Shown here: positions 1 through 13,100 of the stretch, piece after piece
How the letters are laid out: each line of letters opens with the position of its first letter
Position numbering within the stretch: the stretch's first letter is position 1
NCBI RefSeq assembly: GCF_014805685.1
Contig: NC_060898.1
Span: forward strand, 5,730,001-5,794,000
From: Silurus meridionalis
Taxonomy: Eukaryota > Chordata > Actinopteri > Siluriformes > Siluridae
Reading direction: 5' to 3'
DNA: 64,000 nt
Position numbers and translations under genes: made by a program
Notes under the pieces: generated by a model
What the model saw: only the letters and a program-made list of their open reading frames with translations
Told to the model about the DNA's origin: nothing
Database searches by the model: none

Positions 1-284
1 AACGTTTTTGTCTGATGTGATGAACCACATGAGAGAGACCACGAGAGAGGTTTGAATTGGGACACCACCATGGCAGCCACATGCAAGATCGCAAACTGGA
101 GTGACTAAAATCATTTCTATTCGACAGCTTTTTTAAAAGGGATGATGGTTTCGCTTTTAAGATCCTTTAGCCGAGTTCAAGTATGAAACATGTTCCAAAT
201 GCAGGGGTGCCAAAATGATAAAAAAATATACTTCATATTAACAAAGTTCATCAAGCTAATAAATAAATAAATAAATCTACATAC

Positions 285-3200
285 TGGATTGATGTCGATG
301 GCCGTCTGATGCTCCTCCTTAGTGGGCCGCATCCCAAATATATCATCAGCAAACTTCTCATCAGCCTCATAGAAATGAGGAGAGGACATGATGATTGGAG
401 CTCCTGTGGGGAAAAAAGAGAAAGATAAAGACAGACAGCTGGAATAAACAATCAACGAGTGAGAGCCAGAAATGTCCTACATTTAATGTCTGATATTTGT
501 CAAATCATATGACATTAACCTTCAGTATCCATGTTATGTGAATACATTTTTCAGGGCATCGAAATTATTTATTGCCTCCTGAATTCCAAAAACATGATCC
601 CATCTGAACTCATGTCACTAATATGTAAACCAAGAGTCTTGTTTTAACTCCCCATGTCTCTATCGCCTAAGGGGTGGTCCTTAACCTGAAAAATGCTGAA
701 GACCCCTGAAGTAAACTATTTAAAAAAAAGTACTCTTTAATTCATTAAATTAATTAATTTAAAAAAGAGAAATTTGAACTTAAAGTTCAAGTTCAAGTTT
801 ATCTTTTTTAAATTATTTAATTTAATTAATTAAGGTGACAAATTAATTAACACCTTAAATTTAGTAATATAATAAAGACATATTAGGATATCTCTCTCAC
901 ACACCTTGTTTGCAAACGCTGACGTTCAGCAGCCCTGAGCTGAGGCAGTTTCCTCCCACGCAGAACCCTGCGTTATCCGGGTTAACTGTTGTATTCGCAA
1001 AAACTGTGCTGGGAGGAACGAAGCGGTAAGCGGGAACTCCCATGACGCTCAGCTCTGACTCAAAAGTGGCATAGATTGACCTGAAAACCAACATAGCTCA
1101 CCGTGTTATAATACACTGGAGGGGTTTATAACGAACGATTGTTGCTCTTTTAAGAATTTCAAATTATACTTTTTTAACTTATTGAATTAGACAAAAAAAG
1201 ATTTGTCTAATAAATAATATATATAATATAAATAATTATGCAATATAGAAAAACCAAGACATGCTTTATAGACATGGTGAGCAAATCTACACAAATAAAG
1301 ATTTTTGATTTTGCTTTATCATCTTTCTAAAGATCACAAACTGGCTCAAGTGTTCACCTGAACGGATTTAACATTTTTGAGCAAAGGACTTGATAGTTTG
1401 CAAGGTAGTTTGCCTAATAATGAGCAGCTAACAAAGGAAGCAATCAGTCATTATTGAGACATCAAGCTAACGAGAAAACATTGTTTGAGGGGGCATAAAA
1501 TTTAAAATCATTCATTAAAGTTTTATATTTTCTAAAGGAAATTTGGAAAGCAGAAATACTTTGTTGTGCAAAGTACAAGATGCAATTCTCCTCAATAAGA
1601 TGAGTATTTTGATATGCCACATGTCCACGTTTACCGGAATTCTTTGCAGGGGTGGGGCTAATGTCATCACGTGACTTCACGTGACATCACGTGACATCAC
1701 TACACCAGCAATCAATTCTCCCCACTGTGTTGCTGGAATTTTTGCGTTTTCACCAATTTCATTGTTTAATGCTCACGTAATGTTATGCGCTATCAATACG
1801 GTACTCCGTGGGCCACACTTTTGACTGCGGTGAGCATTAAAACTACCACTCTCTTTTAAGACATTGTTGGAGGGGACATGAATTTGAAACCCATAATAAT
1901 AATTTTATTTTCTACAGTGTCGATCAAACAAACGTTTTAAAAATCCTGTGGCACATTTCAAGGAACACGTAAACACGCTTTTTGTTCATGTCATTATCAA
2001 CGCCTGTGTTATATGATGTTAAGAATGCTATTTACTGACTTGATCCTTCATCTCACGTGATCTTATGAAGTTATGAAGATGACGTTTTTCATACACACAC
2101 AATATAAAAAGCACAATGTTTCTGTGATTTTTTGTGTATGGAGATTTGCAGACTCAAATGAGGATCGATGTAAACTGCACTAAAGACTTGATCAAGTCTT
2201 TACCTGCAGAGGTCTGACGAAAAAATGTACAGCTTCTCTGTCTTGGCGATGATCGGATGAAAGGTTGCTCCATTGGTTCCATTGATCATGTTGCACTGAT
2301 CTGTGGTCCACCAATCAAGAGAACTGCAAACAGAGGACACGCACAAACAACAGATAAAATAATGAATGCTTCGAAAACACTCAGGCTGCATTGTATTGTA
2401 ATAAGTTGACTAAGAATGAGCGAAAAAAAAAAAAACTTGGCATCAGATCAAATTAAATTGTGGTTTCTCCATTTACTTGTTGTTGTAGACAGGTTTACCT
2501 CTGGCCTCTCCATAGATCCACTCGAGCAAAGTCCTGATAGTTCTGCTTGCCGGTGTAAAACACATACTCGCCGTCATCTGTGCCGTTCATCTGAAGCCAA
2601 ATACATCAAATACAATGCAGTTTATAGTGTTGAAACAGTCAGTCGGCATAAAAAACATCTTACACGTTGCTAGCCAAGTGTGATTTCTTCACACAGTGAA
2701 TGTCAGGCTTTGATCAAGTTTTTAGGCAGTTACATGGCATTTTTAATCTTCCAATAATCAAGCAGTTTTCCCTTTTTACCACAGATTGTGTGGACAAATG
2801 AAAGACATATTTCAGCGGAATGCCATGGACAGTCTGAATACTCGATTCTGATTGGTTGGAAGGTACTTTATCATTCAACCGTTCTAAATTACCGTTATGC
2901 TTATAAATATAGTAACCATAGTACCCTATAGATATATTTACATACAGAGTGAGACAGCTATTTCAGGCATTTCCTAATTACCATATTGACCTAAATGGAA
3001 CTCGGTTATTCGCCTCCGTTTCAAACATAAAAATCCTAAAATGCGCACCGAGCCGTGGATTATCCCATATGTATCACATGAGCAAAAGTGTTGTTATAAT
3101 GAATACTGGCACAGCTGCGATTTGGCTGTAGGTACAACCTTGTGTTTTTCTGCAATATTTATACAACAGGTATTATAAAAAGAATGTGTTATATCGAGTA

Positions 3201-6200
3201 ACTAACATCTCAGTCACTATATGCCCAATTTCTTTTGTTTGTTTTTGCTCCAGTAGAAGAAACAGCTACACCCGTCTGCTAGCTGGCTCACTGTGAATCA
3301 TACAAGTGCGTTAAAGGTGCTTCCAGGTTCAAATGTATAAAAAGTATAGTTTGTCTGTTGATGATGATTTTGTACTGTAGTATTTGCTTCAAGCTGCTGT
3401 AGGATGTTGAATTTTATGTGGTAAATACAAACTGAGTAAATGGTCTCAGTGCAGTTAAAGGGAATGCAGAGATTCTTGGAATGCTGCTGTAATATATTCT
3501 GTAATAAGGAAGTCTGTTATACTGTTATCCTTTCAGACGATCACTAATACGATTAAAAATAAAAACTGTCATAATGCAGTCAGAAATTACTGATGGTTTA
3601 TTCATCAATAATTAATCACGTTACCTTGTAAAACAGGCCGAAGTTGGGGTCCAGAGAAGGTAAGAATTTCTTAAGCAGTTTCAGTAACGGGTCCTCGTAG
3701 CCCCAAAGCAGCTCTCCAACCTTCCGCGTCCCAAAAAGCCCCTCACCTTCACTTATCATCAAATCAGAGATTATACGCTCTAACCAGGTACCTTGAAACC
3801 TCTCCATTAGTGTCTGGAAGGAAATTCAACACATGAAATACACAGCAGCTGTAGTTTAAAACAAACCGAGACCCCTGAACAAGCTAATAAATAATGAAGA
3901 TATGGGGCTGAACGTCAATATGAGGATATTTAAATCTGCACTACTATGCAATTTATTCGGTGCACCAGTACACATTTACACAACTATCCACCCAAATACC
4001 GCAAATTTCTGACTTAAAATGGAGCTCAAAAAATAGTTATTACATAAACCATCAGCATCATATTATAACGCATTATCAGCAGATGACTGGGCGTGAACTA
4101 GGCGGCATTTTGAAGACAGCCAGGGTCTCACCATTGCTGGGATGTTGGCAGTCCTGATTATGTCATCTTCAGATCCTCGTGACATGTTGGGCTCAAAAAC
4201 ATATGTTTTTGGGTTCACAGCAGCCACTTTGGTCCCATTGTCCATAAAGTTTATGCCCTCCATAGGTCGATACTCTCTTGAGGGGAAAAAATAAAACACA
4301 TGAAAAAAGAGAAGTCAAAACAACAAAGCACACAATAAGCTTGAATCCAACTTCAACAATATACTATGAGATTCTGTGTGGATAACTTTAATCTTATCTA
4401 TGATAGTGATTTCCCTGAGATTTAAAACTAATGTTACTACACCAGTTGCAAAACCACAAAATGAAACTTGTGAAAAAGCTCTGAGCGCCAGCTAGTCTAT
4501 GAAGCAGCTTGAATTTGGCTTTTGCTTCTCTTTCAGTTTTGACCATAGAAAGTAAGAGAAAATCATATGATTTGAGGATTGTGTGTCATGTGACACTTCC
4601 ACATATTTAACATTTGAAACCTAAACAACAAATCGAATTATATCTAAGAATGTATCTTCAATTTGAAATCTAGACTGATAAATTGATTACCAACAAATGA
4701 CAGAAATATCAGGTTTTAATGAATCTGTGTTTAAAATCCAATGTTTATTTTCTTTTTTTGTGCTTCGTGCATCAGTCCATATAACCAGGTTTTATCACAT
4801 TTCTATAGAGCTAAAGCTCCTTTGGATCAGTTTATCAGGTCACATTTACAAAAAAAATGCTGCCTGCTCCCCAAAATTGACGTTTGGTCGATTTAGGTTT
4901 GAACTGTTTTCTGCCTTCAATCAAACCCAGACTCCAACTGGTTATTATAGTTCACACCCGAGTGCATTTGCTCTGATCATTGAGCTGATAAACAGCCTGC
5001 ACCAAAGAGGAACCAGGGTTTAATTTAAATGGACCAAACACTTTCACATGAACTCGTGAACACAGCCATGCACACGTGTTAGAAACGGTCTACGAATTAA
5101 GCTTTGTGTGTCCAAAGTCACTTTCCAGTAGTCACATTTAATTACAAGAAATTACTGTTAAAGGAAGCAGGTTACTACTATTTTTCCTAAATGCCTCATA
5201 AGAACATGGAATCCTGAGTGAAAATGTAGAGACAAGCCAGAAAACACACAAGCGGCGAATTAAAAAAGGTCATAAAAGGGAAATATACAATATATTAAAA
5301 AACTTAGGGAACTTCGTTTTTTTGCATGTCAAGACAAGTACATACAAAGTAAATACACTTTATATTTATACACCGTTTCTAATGTTAAATAATTTAACTC
5401 AATATAATATAATAATCTTGATGGTGTAACATGTAAAGGATCATAATGCATTACATAATTTTACTGCATGATGTAGATGCGAATAACCACCCAATGCATC
5501 AATACTCTCCAGCCAATCAGAATCGAGTATTCAGACAGAAACACACCGATTTTCAAATCTAAAGCAATAAACACTGCTGCAACGTGTAAAGCTGCATGTC
5601 AAACACTAATGTAGGTCTCTCTTACTGTGTCATTTACTGCACTGTTGTAAAACTTTTAGTGAGAATGCAAGCTTTTAATGAGACTTTATATATCACGTGC
5701 AACACTTGTGACCGCTCACTACCTGTACGTGTATGGGCCGAGCTCAACTACTGCGGGTCTCTCTCCAGATAGCACTTCCTTAGGATTGGTGAGATTGAAG
5801 AAGTAAAACTGCATGTAGACAGGTGGTGGTGGATCCTGCCATGCAGCAAAAGCCTCTGTACCATTTTCCAGCACCACTTCCTGCAGGTAAAAGGTCAACA
5901 AACAGTTATACATGTGATACATGCTAAGGGATGTAATGATTAGTCAGCAGAGAAAGCTTGAAGCGTCAGCAAACATACACTGACCTAAACACCAAATAAT
6001 ATCATGCATCTCTCATTCATAATGTCAGTGTATTCAAATGTCATCTTTAGTACCCGGTGTTCTTCATTGTATGTGTAATAATGAGCAAGAAGTGAGTCAG
6101 CATTTTATATGCAATATAATAAAGGGGAAGTGTAGAACAGAGAAGTAAAAATAATGGATTTCACACCCTATGTGGTGTAATAAATTACCTTCATTCTATA

Positions 6201-7597
6201 TACCAGTTCCCTTAATTCAAACAACAGCACATGACTAACTCATGGTGGGGTTTATAGGTTTAAACCCAATTTTCTTTACCAATGAATAAATCAACACTGG
6301 TTCATTGGATCATTTGCCTGTTTCGCAAAAATTGGTTAGATTTTATTCTTATAATTTGCTATGAAAACCAGAGCTATAGAATCTTGCAGGATGAAGTATT
6401 TTTCAGTGGTGGACAATAACAATGTATATGTTACTTTTTACTGAATCAAGTACATTATTCATTATACAAAAATAATTGCTGGAAAGCTGAATGGCTAAAT
6501 GGTGGTGCTCTAGCTCTCACTGCTCTTATTTAATTATGGTCAAGTCATAAAAGCAATTACCCTTATTCATCCTAGCAGAAACTAAGAAATCTTAAACAGA
6601 TTCATGAGACATTGAGCAACCATGAATGAATCAGCCTCATGAGTAGGTCATGTGTTCAAATCCCACCCCCCAAAAAAACAAGTTGCCACTGCTGGGCCCT
6701 TATACAAGGCCCTTAACCCTCAACTGCTCAGTTGTAATTTATACGTCACTCTGAATAAAAGCGTGCCAAATGCTATAAATGTAGATGTAAATGTAACCCT
6801 GGGTTGCATGCAGGACAGACCCACTAGCTCCACCCTTATTTTTCTAGTCATATGATTATGGAAGGTTCCTATATACTCTGACATAAAGCTCATTTGCATA
6901 ATTTATGCAAATATCTGCCACAGTGAGCCAATAAACGACGAGCTCTCAAAGGGACCGATATTTTCAAGACAGAAATATAAAAAACCGGAAAAACTACAAT
7001 GAACCTGAGTTTTAGGTGCTGCAATTAAAAAATAAAAATCGTAAAGCCTGAAAGCCTGTTGAATTTAAGCTAGATTTATAATTCTATTGAAAAATCTATC
7101 AAACAAACAAACAAACAAACAAACAAACAAACAAACAAATAAACAAATAAACAAACCTTGAGGGCGGGGGAGCTGGCACTACAAATTTGATATAATATCC
7201 TCTAGTGATTTGATCATCTGAATAAATCTGATCTGTGAGCTGTCAGTGGCAGACATGCGTATTAAAATGAAAGTATCTGTGTCCCACTTGTGAAACAGGG
7301 CGATATTTAATATTCGAGCACGCGTGTTATTATTAAAATACAGTTGGCGTGCACCAATAAATGCATTTCAATCATGACTGTTTATTATACAAATCGATCA
7401 CGTGACACCACATATTACGTCAACCTAATCGCCGCAATTGATTAACCCACATAACAAGTTTGCTTTGATTTACTTACCCTTTTGATCCTGTTGTTTAAAA
7501 AATTTTGGAAAACCTGGGTCACAACCATCGCAATCCCCGCGATTAATATGATAATAGAAAGCACCCCGGTGGTGTACGTGCAGCAGGACTTCATCAT
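285..7597 (-). CDS. scarb2: Lysosome membrane protein 2 (LIMP-2), CD36 family, 3' end missing
   Basis: Eight coding exons on the minus strand: 7478-7597, 5723-5880, 4132-4276, 3625-3813, 2499-2590, 2204-2323, 905-1080 and 285-403. All have AG/GT borders and matching phases, giving about 373 codons. The start codon ends at 7597 and opens MMKSCCTYTTGVLS, followed by a hydrophobic segment (about residues 11-30) that is the N-terminal membrane anchor of the CD36 family. The luminal domain shows QFYFFNLTNP, LGPYTYR, ELLWGYEDP, GLFYK, SLDWWTTDQCNMINGT, DNAGFC and GAPIIMSSPHFYEAD, which match LIMP-2 rather than CD36 or SR-BI. Several N-glycosylation sequons (NGT, NTT, NVS) are visible. Family knowledge: LIMP-2 is a two-pass lysosomal protein that carries beta-glucocerebrosidase to lysosomes. 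The C-terminal membrane helix and lysosomal sorting tail lie off the left edge. No break was seen in the visible exons. Which teleost paralogue this is was not resolved. Confidence 0.95.
1667..1694. promoter_or_regulatory. Three CLEAR-like E-box palindromes at 10-bp spacing (intron 6 of scarb2)
   Basis: The octamer TCACGTGA occurs at 1667-1674, 1677-1684 and 1687-1694, each starting exactly 10 bp after the last. A fourth copy is at 2053-2060 in the same intron. CACGTG flanked by TC/GA is the core recognised by MiT/TFE factors (TFEB, TFE3), and SCARB2 is a known member of the CLEAR lysosomal network. Function here is inferred; a short tandem repeat is the alternative. Confidence 0.4.
2053..2060. 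promoter_or_regulatory. CLEAR-like E-box, intron 6 of scarb2
   Basis: A single TCACGTGA about 360 bp from the triple array and about 145 bp from exon 6. It is outside the 10-bp repeat, so it is not explained by local duplication of that array. Candidate MiT/TFE or USF site; activity not shown. Confidence 0.3.
6620..6805 (+). repeat. tRNA-derived SINE fragment
   Basis: A pol III B-box-like GTTCAAATCCC at about 6655 is followed by the fish SINE body CACTGCTGGGCCC, AAGGCCCTTAACCCTCAA and a tail resembling CACTCTGAATAAAAGCGT, then tandem TGTAGATG/TGTAAATG units. It sits in scarb2 intron 1. The family assignment comes from memory of abundant ostariophysan SINEs. Confidence 0.65.
7100..7156 (+). 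repeat. (AAAC)n microsatellite
   Basis: About 13 near-perfect CAAA units in scarb2 intron 1, some with T substitutions at the 3' end. Confidence 0.9.
7398..7405. promoter_or_regulatory. CLEAR-like E-box just inside scarb2 intron 1
   Basis: TCACGTGA (extended GATCACGTGAC) lies about 70 bp past the exon 1 donor. First-intron and promoter-proximal CLEAR elements are typical of lysosomal genes, so this is the best placed single TFEB-type site for scarb2. Inference from motif and position only. Confidence 0.45.
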
Positions 7598-7690
7598 TAT
7601 TATACACCTTGTTGACCCCCGGGACCGTCAAACACCTCTCTCTGTTTGTATTCAGTTCCAACAAGGGCTGGGCACGGGCTTAATCTTTAA

Positions 7691-7702
7691 TGCGCATGCG
7701 CA
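7691..7702. promoter_or_regulatory. NRF1-type palindrome upstream of scarb2
   Basis: TGCGCATGCGCA is the perfect consensus of nuclear respiratory factor 1. It lies about 95 bp upstream of the scarb2 start codon in a locally CpG-richer stretch (about 7660-7780), where the 5' UTR and transcription start are expected. No TATA box was seen. Confidence 0.5.
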
Positions 7703-8555
7703 GCATTATTACACATCCGCATTGAGGCGCTCAACAAACGCATGGCAGCGGCCATGATGATAAGGTCAATAAACTACGACGACCTCCTAAATAAGATCAG
7801 ATAGTGAGTAGATGTAGAGAAACACTCTGTAAAATATTACTGAAGTTAAAAAAAACTTACTTTAGATTTTCTTTTGAGTAAAAGTGTACTTTCAAATGTA
7901 CTTCATTATTCAAAGGACTATGATTTATTACTGCAATAATGACCTGTTATTAATTTTGTCACCAGACTCTTTGCTTAATCTACTCAGTTTATGTAAAAAA
8001 TACAAGATATTCATTATATCTTTTTATAGAATAATATAAATGAGTCCAACACTGATTGAGATCTATTAAATGGAAAAAAAAGAAAACTAAAAAATGTTGT
8101 GGCAAGTCAGAGTCAGGAGTTTCTTCCCTCATTTCTTTCTCTCAAAATGTTCTGCATGCTAGTGAACTAACTGTATGCTGGTGCTAAGTAGATTCCACCA
8201 AGCTGCAATCAAAACAAGTTCAAAACAGAGTGCACGCTCGACCTTGATTGGTGGATTGCTGTGTGTTTAGTCAGTTTTTATCCACTTGGAAATAAAGATA
8301 TTTGACTTTGAAATGTAGTGAAGTTAAAGTCTTCCCAAAAGGAAATAATTTAGTGAAGTATAGATGCATGAAAAAGCTACTTAAGTACAGTAACGGATTA
8401 CATTTATGTCCTTACTGTCCACCACTGTTAAATTGTTATGAGGTCATTAGTACACGCGCTCTCCCATGTCTTCTTCATTTTATATCCTCACTGTACATTC
8501 TGCCCAACATTTCACATTCATGTATATGTGTATATAAAGTGTATAAGTATATAAA

Positions 8556-8556
<1 letters not shown>

Positions 8557-8617
<61 letters not shown>

Positions 8618-8627
8618 TTATATATAA

Positions 8628-8710
<83 letters not shown>
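8557..8710 (+). repeat. Long (TA)n microsatellite with short interruption
   Basis: Alternating TA runs from about 8557 to 8710, interrupted at about 8612-8637 by TTTATTTATATATAAATATATAAATA. Both strands are open and give only Tyr-Ile polymers, so it is not coding. It lies in the scarb2/LAS2-like intergenic space. Confidence 0.95.
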
Positions 8711-8714
<4 letters not shown>

Positions 8715-8886
8715 GACATTGCACAGAGACATTGTTATCAATCATCAATTAAAATTTTCCAATTAGTTTTTTTTTTTTATCGTACATACACACATATATT
8801 TTAAATAATAACACTGTGGTGAAATAAAATAAATTCACTGTAAATAGATTTAAACTATATTAACTTTATTATTATTAATATATCAT

Positions 8887-8890
<4 letters not shown>

Positions 8891-8960
<70 letters not shown>
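8891..8960 (+). repeat. (TA)n microsatellite
   Basis: About 35 uninterrupted TA dinucleotides preceded by TGTGTG. Non-coding. Confidence 0.95.
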
Positions 8961-8963
<3 letters not shown>

Positions 8964-8989
8964 CCCAAAATTCTGTCTTGCATACCCCC

Positions 8990-9125
8990 CTTAAAACTGT
9001 TAATTGCTCCCCTGATAACAGGTTTGGGTCTCCTAATTCAAGTGAACAGAAAATTAAATTGCCACTGCAAAGACATTCTACGCAATTGTGTGCTGCCAAC
9101 TTTTTTGGTAACCAAAAACATTATT
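8990..9125 (+). repeat. Tc1-associated short repeat fragment
   Basis: The block containing GGTTTGGGTCTCCTAATTCA and CAATTGTGTGCTGCCAACTT recurs in diverged form at 24140-24240 (GGTTTGGGTCTCCAAGTTCA ... CAATTGTGTGACTCCAACTT). This marks a dispersed repeat. It resembles the 5' part of an abundant fish Tc1-type element. Confidence 0.6.
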
Positions 9126-9175
9126 GGACATTTATATTGCTCTGTTTATTCTTAGAACTACTGATCATAAGGGAA

Positions 9176-9186
9176 TCTATCTATCC

Positions 9187-9263
<77 letters not shown>
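9176..9263 (+). repeat. (TCTA)n tetranucleotide microsatellite
   Basis: About 21 TCTA/TATC units with a single early CCAT variant. Same tetranucleotide class as the GATA arrays at 32473, 41614 and 45008. Confidence 0.95.
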
Positions 9264-9377
9264 GGAATGAACAAAACAATTATCATGCATGACCAATTAG
9301 GACTCCCATAGGATAACAATTATTAATAACTAATAGTAATAATTATAAACACGGAGTAAATCGGATGCAGGAAGCGC

Positions 9378-9408
9378 GTCACGTGACCTTAACGCATGCG
9401 CATGCGCG
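9378..9408. promoter_or_regulatory. Promoter-proximal E-box/CLEAR motif and overlapping NRF1-type sites
   Basis: GTCACGTGAC, a full CLEAR-consensus palindrome, is at 9378-9387. CGCATGCGCATGCGCG, two overlapping NRF1-like half sites, is at 9393-9408. They lie just upstream of the first, non-coding exon of the LAS2-like gene (donor at 9545) in a short CpG-containing island (about 9360-9430). No TATA box is evident. The motifs are seen; binding is inferred. Confidence 0.5.
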
Positions 9409-9829
9409 TTTAGGCGCGGCAAACTCAGCTGATTTCGATTTTTTTTACGGTTTTAGAAACAAGCCTGTTGCTAAGCTGTGTCTGTTTTGAGACTTGGTAT
9501 ATTTACGTTCAAAGCAACTTTGTAAAGAACACACAGGAGTGACGGTAAGTTCAAGTTATAATATTCATAATAGCATTACAGTTTGAAGAATGTAATAACG
9601 CGTTCATTATGAGGTTATTAGCATGAACACCACCGTTATTAGCCTTATAAAGACCTAGCAAAGCAGACGGACTGAGTGACCGAGGACAGACCATAATAAA
9701 CTTTTATGAAAAACTTTATATTTATATTGTAAGATAGCTGCTTTTATAGTCATAGAAATTGTCACCCAGTGTGTGCTTTTAAATGACTTTATTTCAAGGT
9801 ATTAAATGCAATACTTTAAATATACATCT

Positions 9830-9832
<3 letters not shown>

Positions 9833-9864
<32 letters not shown>
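9833..9864 (+). repeat. (CA)n microsatellite
   Basis: About 16 CA dinucleotides in the 5'-UTR intron of the LAS2-like gene. Confidence 0.95.
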
Positions 9865-9868
<4 letters not shown>

Positions 9869-10155
9869 TAAATATACTGTCTAGCTAACAAATCAGCCCT
9901 AACCTGCTTTTTAATATCATTCATCCCATTTACAGCCATCTCTTAGAGAAAATATATACATTAAAAACCACTATAAGCACAGAGTTCATATATGCAATTC
10001 AAAGAAAACTTGTCCTTTATAATTATTTTTACTAGAAAGGAATTCTTTTGCTGCAGTTTTCTGTGTTACACTTGAAGGCCACAAAAATAAACTGCTAATT
10101 TAAAACGTGTTTGGTTGTTACAGTATCTGGATAATGGTGATCCACTACATGGATC

Positions 10156-13100
10156 ATGGCATCTGTAGACGGTGTCCCATCTCCGGAGTCAACCGTCACT
10201 TCGCTGCTTGCCAGTTCAGGGCGACTGAGAAGCTCTTTGCACCCTGAGCCGCTTTGCACAATCAGATACAAAGACAGGCATTATTTGTCAGCCTCTGATG
10301 CTCTGGATGCTTACATCACTGATTTTCAGTCCTCGATGTCCACGGTGGGGCAGCTGGAGCTTCCGAAGGAACAGAACACTCCTCACCTCCTTCGCTCTGG
10401 ATATAGAAACCGAGATGGTGATGCGGATTATTGAATCTTACCTGACACATAGTATTGAAGCATTGTAATTGGCAGAATTGCAAAATCAGCCTTTTGCTAA
10501 TGTTATATCTGATGAGAAAAAGTGCTGAATTTGAATCTTAAATTATTGTAAAGTGGATGTTTTATATATTAAATAATGTATTTATTGTATGTCCAATGTC
10601 CATTTATAGTTCTGTTTTGTTCGCAGTGCTAAAAGAAAGCCTCACAGACCAAGAGTTGGACCTCTTGAAGCTTCCCACTGCTTCAAAGCGCAGAGAATCA
10701 GACCACATCAGCATGACCACAGATGATCTGCTGCTAGTTCCTGTTGATGGTTCTCTTCCTGTGACCCGCACTTCAGCTTTTCTCTCCCGGTTAGACAGTT
10801 CCCGGCTTGGAAACAGCGCCAACTCGAGGGCCTGGTCTCGCTCCAGACCCGCCAAAGCCCTAAATAACTCATCAAATTGTGCTTCTGCATCAAGAACTCT
10901 GTGTGTGGACGATTTACTGGTGCAAAATTTAAATTTCAAGCGTACACCTCAGCACTCTAACTCTATAATGTCCACAAAAACAAATAAGCAACGCTCTCTT
11001 TCATCTCATCACCTTCCAAGATGGATGACCAGTCACAAGTCGGAGATGGAATTTTCTGGTGTGACTAGCATTCCTGATCTGAAGTACCCGGCCTGGTTGG
11101 AGGAATATGACGTTAATGTTAGGACTCAAAATGTTCCAGCCTGGGTCAGCAAGCTGGAGCGAAACACTGATGAAAGTAATGAGGAGCTGAAAGATCAAGG
11201 TCAAACTGGTGATAATGGAGAACCTTTTAGAGGTCTGAGAGCTGGTTTCATGTTTCATAATGAAATTTTTTATTTATTTTATTTTAAATGCACACTTTAT
11301 GGTCTGTGTGCATTTTCTCAGGCGATAAGATTGGATCACTTATTCAAAGGGTGGAAGATGTGCTGAAGTCTCCTTCTTTAGGCTTCTGTGGTTCAGATAA
11401 AAATCAGCATGGAAGTCCAGGAAACACAGATGAGCTTTTAGAGGCTGAGCGCTCATGGGACAATCCTCCAGTAACCTTGTAAGTCAACACTAATTAGACT
11501 TTTATTACCATATAATTGAAAGCGAAAGCCTGAGAAAATCACATTTAATGATATCATTCTAAATTCACTGAAAGAAGCCTAGTTTATTTGATAGGAAAAT
11601 AACCTTATAGCTAAATTTGAAAGAATTATAATTTTACAACAAAAAAGTTGTTCTCACTTTGATTATCAGCAACATCCATAACAGCCAGCATCTCATCACC
11701 AAACTAAAAACCACTTATAGTGATTCTGTTCACACTGGGGAAATAATCACAAATTCAGTCAAATTTCCTGTTTCAAAAAATATGATTTATTATTGAGATA
11801 TAACCACCATTTTAGTATACTTGTTATATTATAATATATGTTTAAACTGAGATTTAAAAAAATAAGCTCATTGTGAATGTCTGCAACACGTCTCAACGAA
11901 TGGCTGAAAAAACCATGTTACTAAATGTTATTGATTCTTTAATTGAAATCACTGCATGGGCTTGGAAACCCTTCCAGAAATCACAGTGAACACAGTTTAC
12001 TGTGTCCACCACAAATACAGGTTGAAGCGCTGTCATAAAATCAAGAAGCCATACGTGAATATGATCCAGAAATGCCACCATGTTCTCTGGGACAAAACTC
12101 ATTTAAAATGAATTGAGATAATGCTGAAAACTGTTCTGTGGTCAGACAAATTAAACTATATATTTGAAAGTATGGTCCTCTGGATTAAAGAGGAGAAGGA
12201 CCATCCGGCTTGTTCTCAGCACTCAGTTCAAAAGCCTCTATCTTTACTGGTCTAATGGGCAGCTTGCACAGCTAGAAATCAGTGCTGAGTATATGCAGGT
12301 TTTGGAGCAAGATAAGCTTACACCCAGGTTTCACCTCTATAAGGAAAGTCCTTGCATAATTCAGCAAGACATTGCTAAACTGCATAGTGTGTTTATTACA
12401 GGACGGTGCGGAACTGCCTGCAGTCCAGATTTTTGACCAATTAAAAAACATTTGGCACATCATGAAGTGTTGAGCAGCTAAAATGCTGTATCAGCCATAA
12501 ATGGGACAACATTCCTTCACCAAAATTTCAGACACTGATCTCTTCAGTACAAGATCTATATAAACTGTTGTTAAAAAAGGGGGAATAGTACACAGTTGAG
12601 GGAAAAAGCCCTGTACCAACTTTTTTGAGAAGTGTTGCTTATGTACACAATTCAGCCTTGAATCATGCCAAAACACTCTTAACGAGCAATTTATATTATT
12701 TTATATTTATTTACAATTTTGCATTTGATAAAGTGGCTTGTTGTTACCCGTAGAAAGGTCACATATTAAACTATTGTGTACTGTATTTCGTTTTTGTTCT
12801 TGATGTTGTTGCAGTAAGTCTCCAGTACCAGTAGGCTTCACTGATGAACAAGTAACCACTGAATACCAGATGGACACAAAGGAGAAGGTATAAAAATCAG
12901 TTGGTCTTAGTATTTTATGTTGAAGGAATCTTAAAAATTTTTAAATAGTTAGTGTATATTAAAGATTGGGATTATGAGATTAGAAATGTTATCGATTGCT
13001 TAATAATCATAATCCATACTCAAATGCCTCTCTCAGTCTTCAGGCTCATTCTCTTCAGGCTACGGCAGCAGGAAACACCCCGGTCCAGTTGAAGCTCTTA

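Noticed and set aside
8302..8766. Open frames of 74-154 codons over the TA tracts
   Set aside because: They encode only Tyr-Ile polymers from the microsatellite on both strands.
9176..9263. CRISPR-like array
   Set aside because: Tetranucleotide microsatellite without spacers, in a eukaryotic genome.
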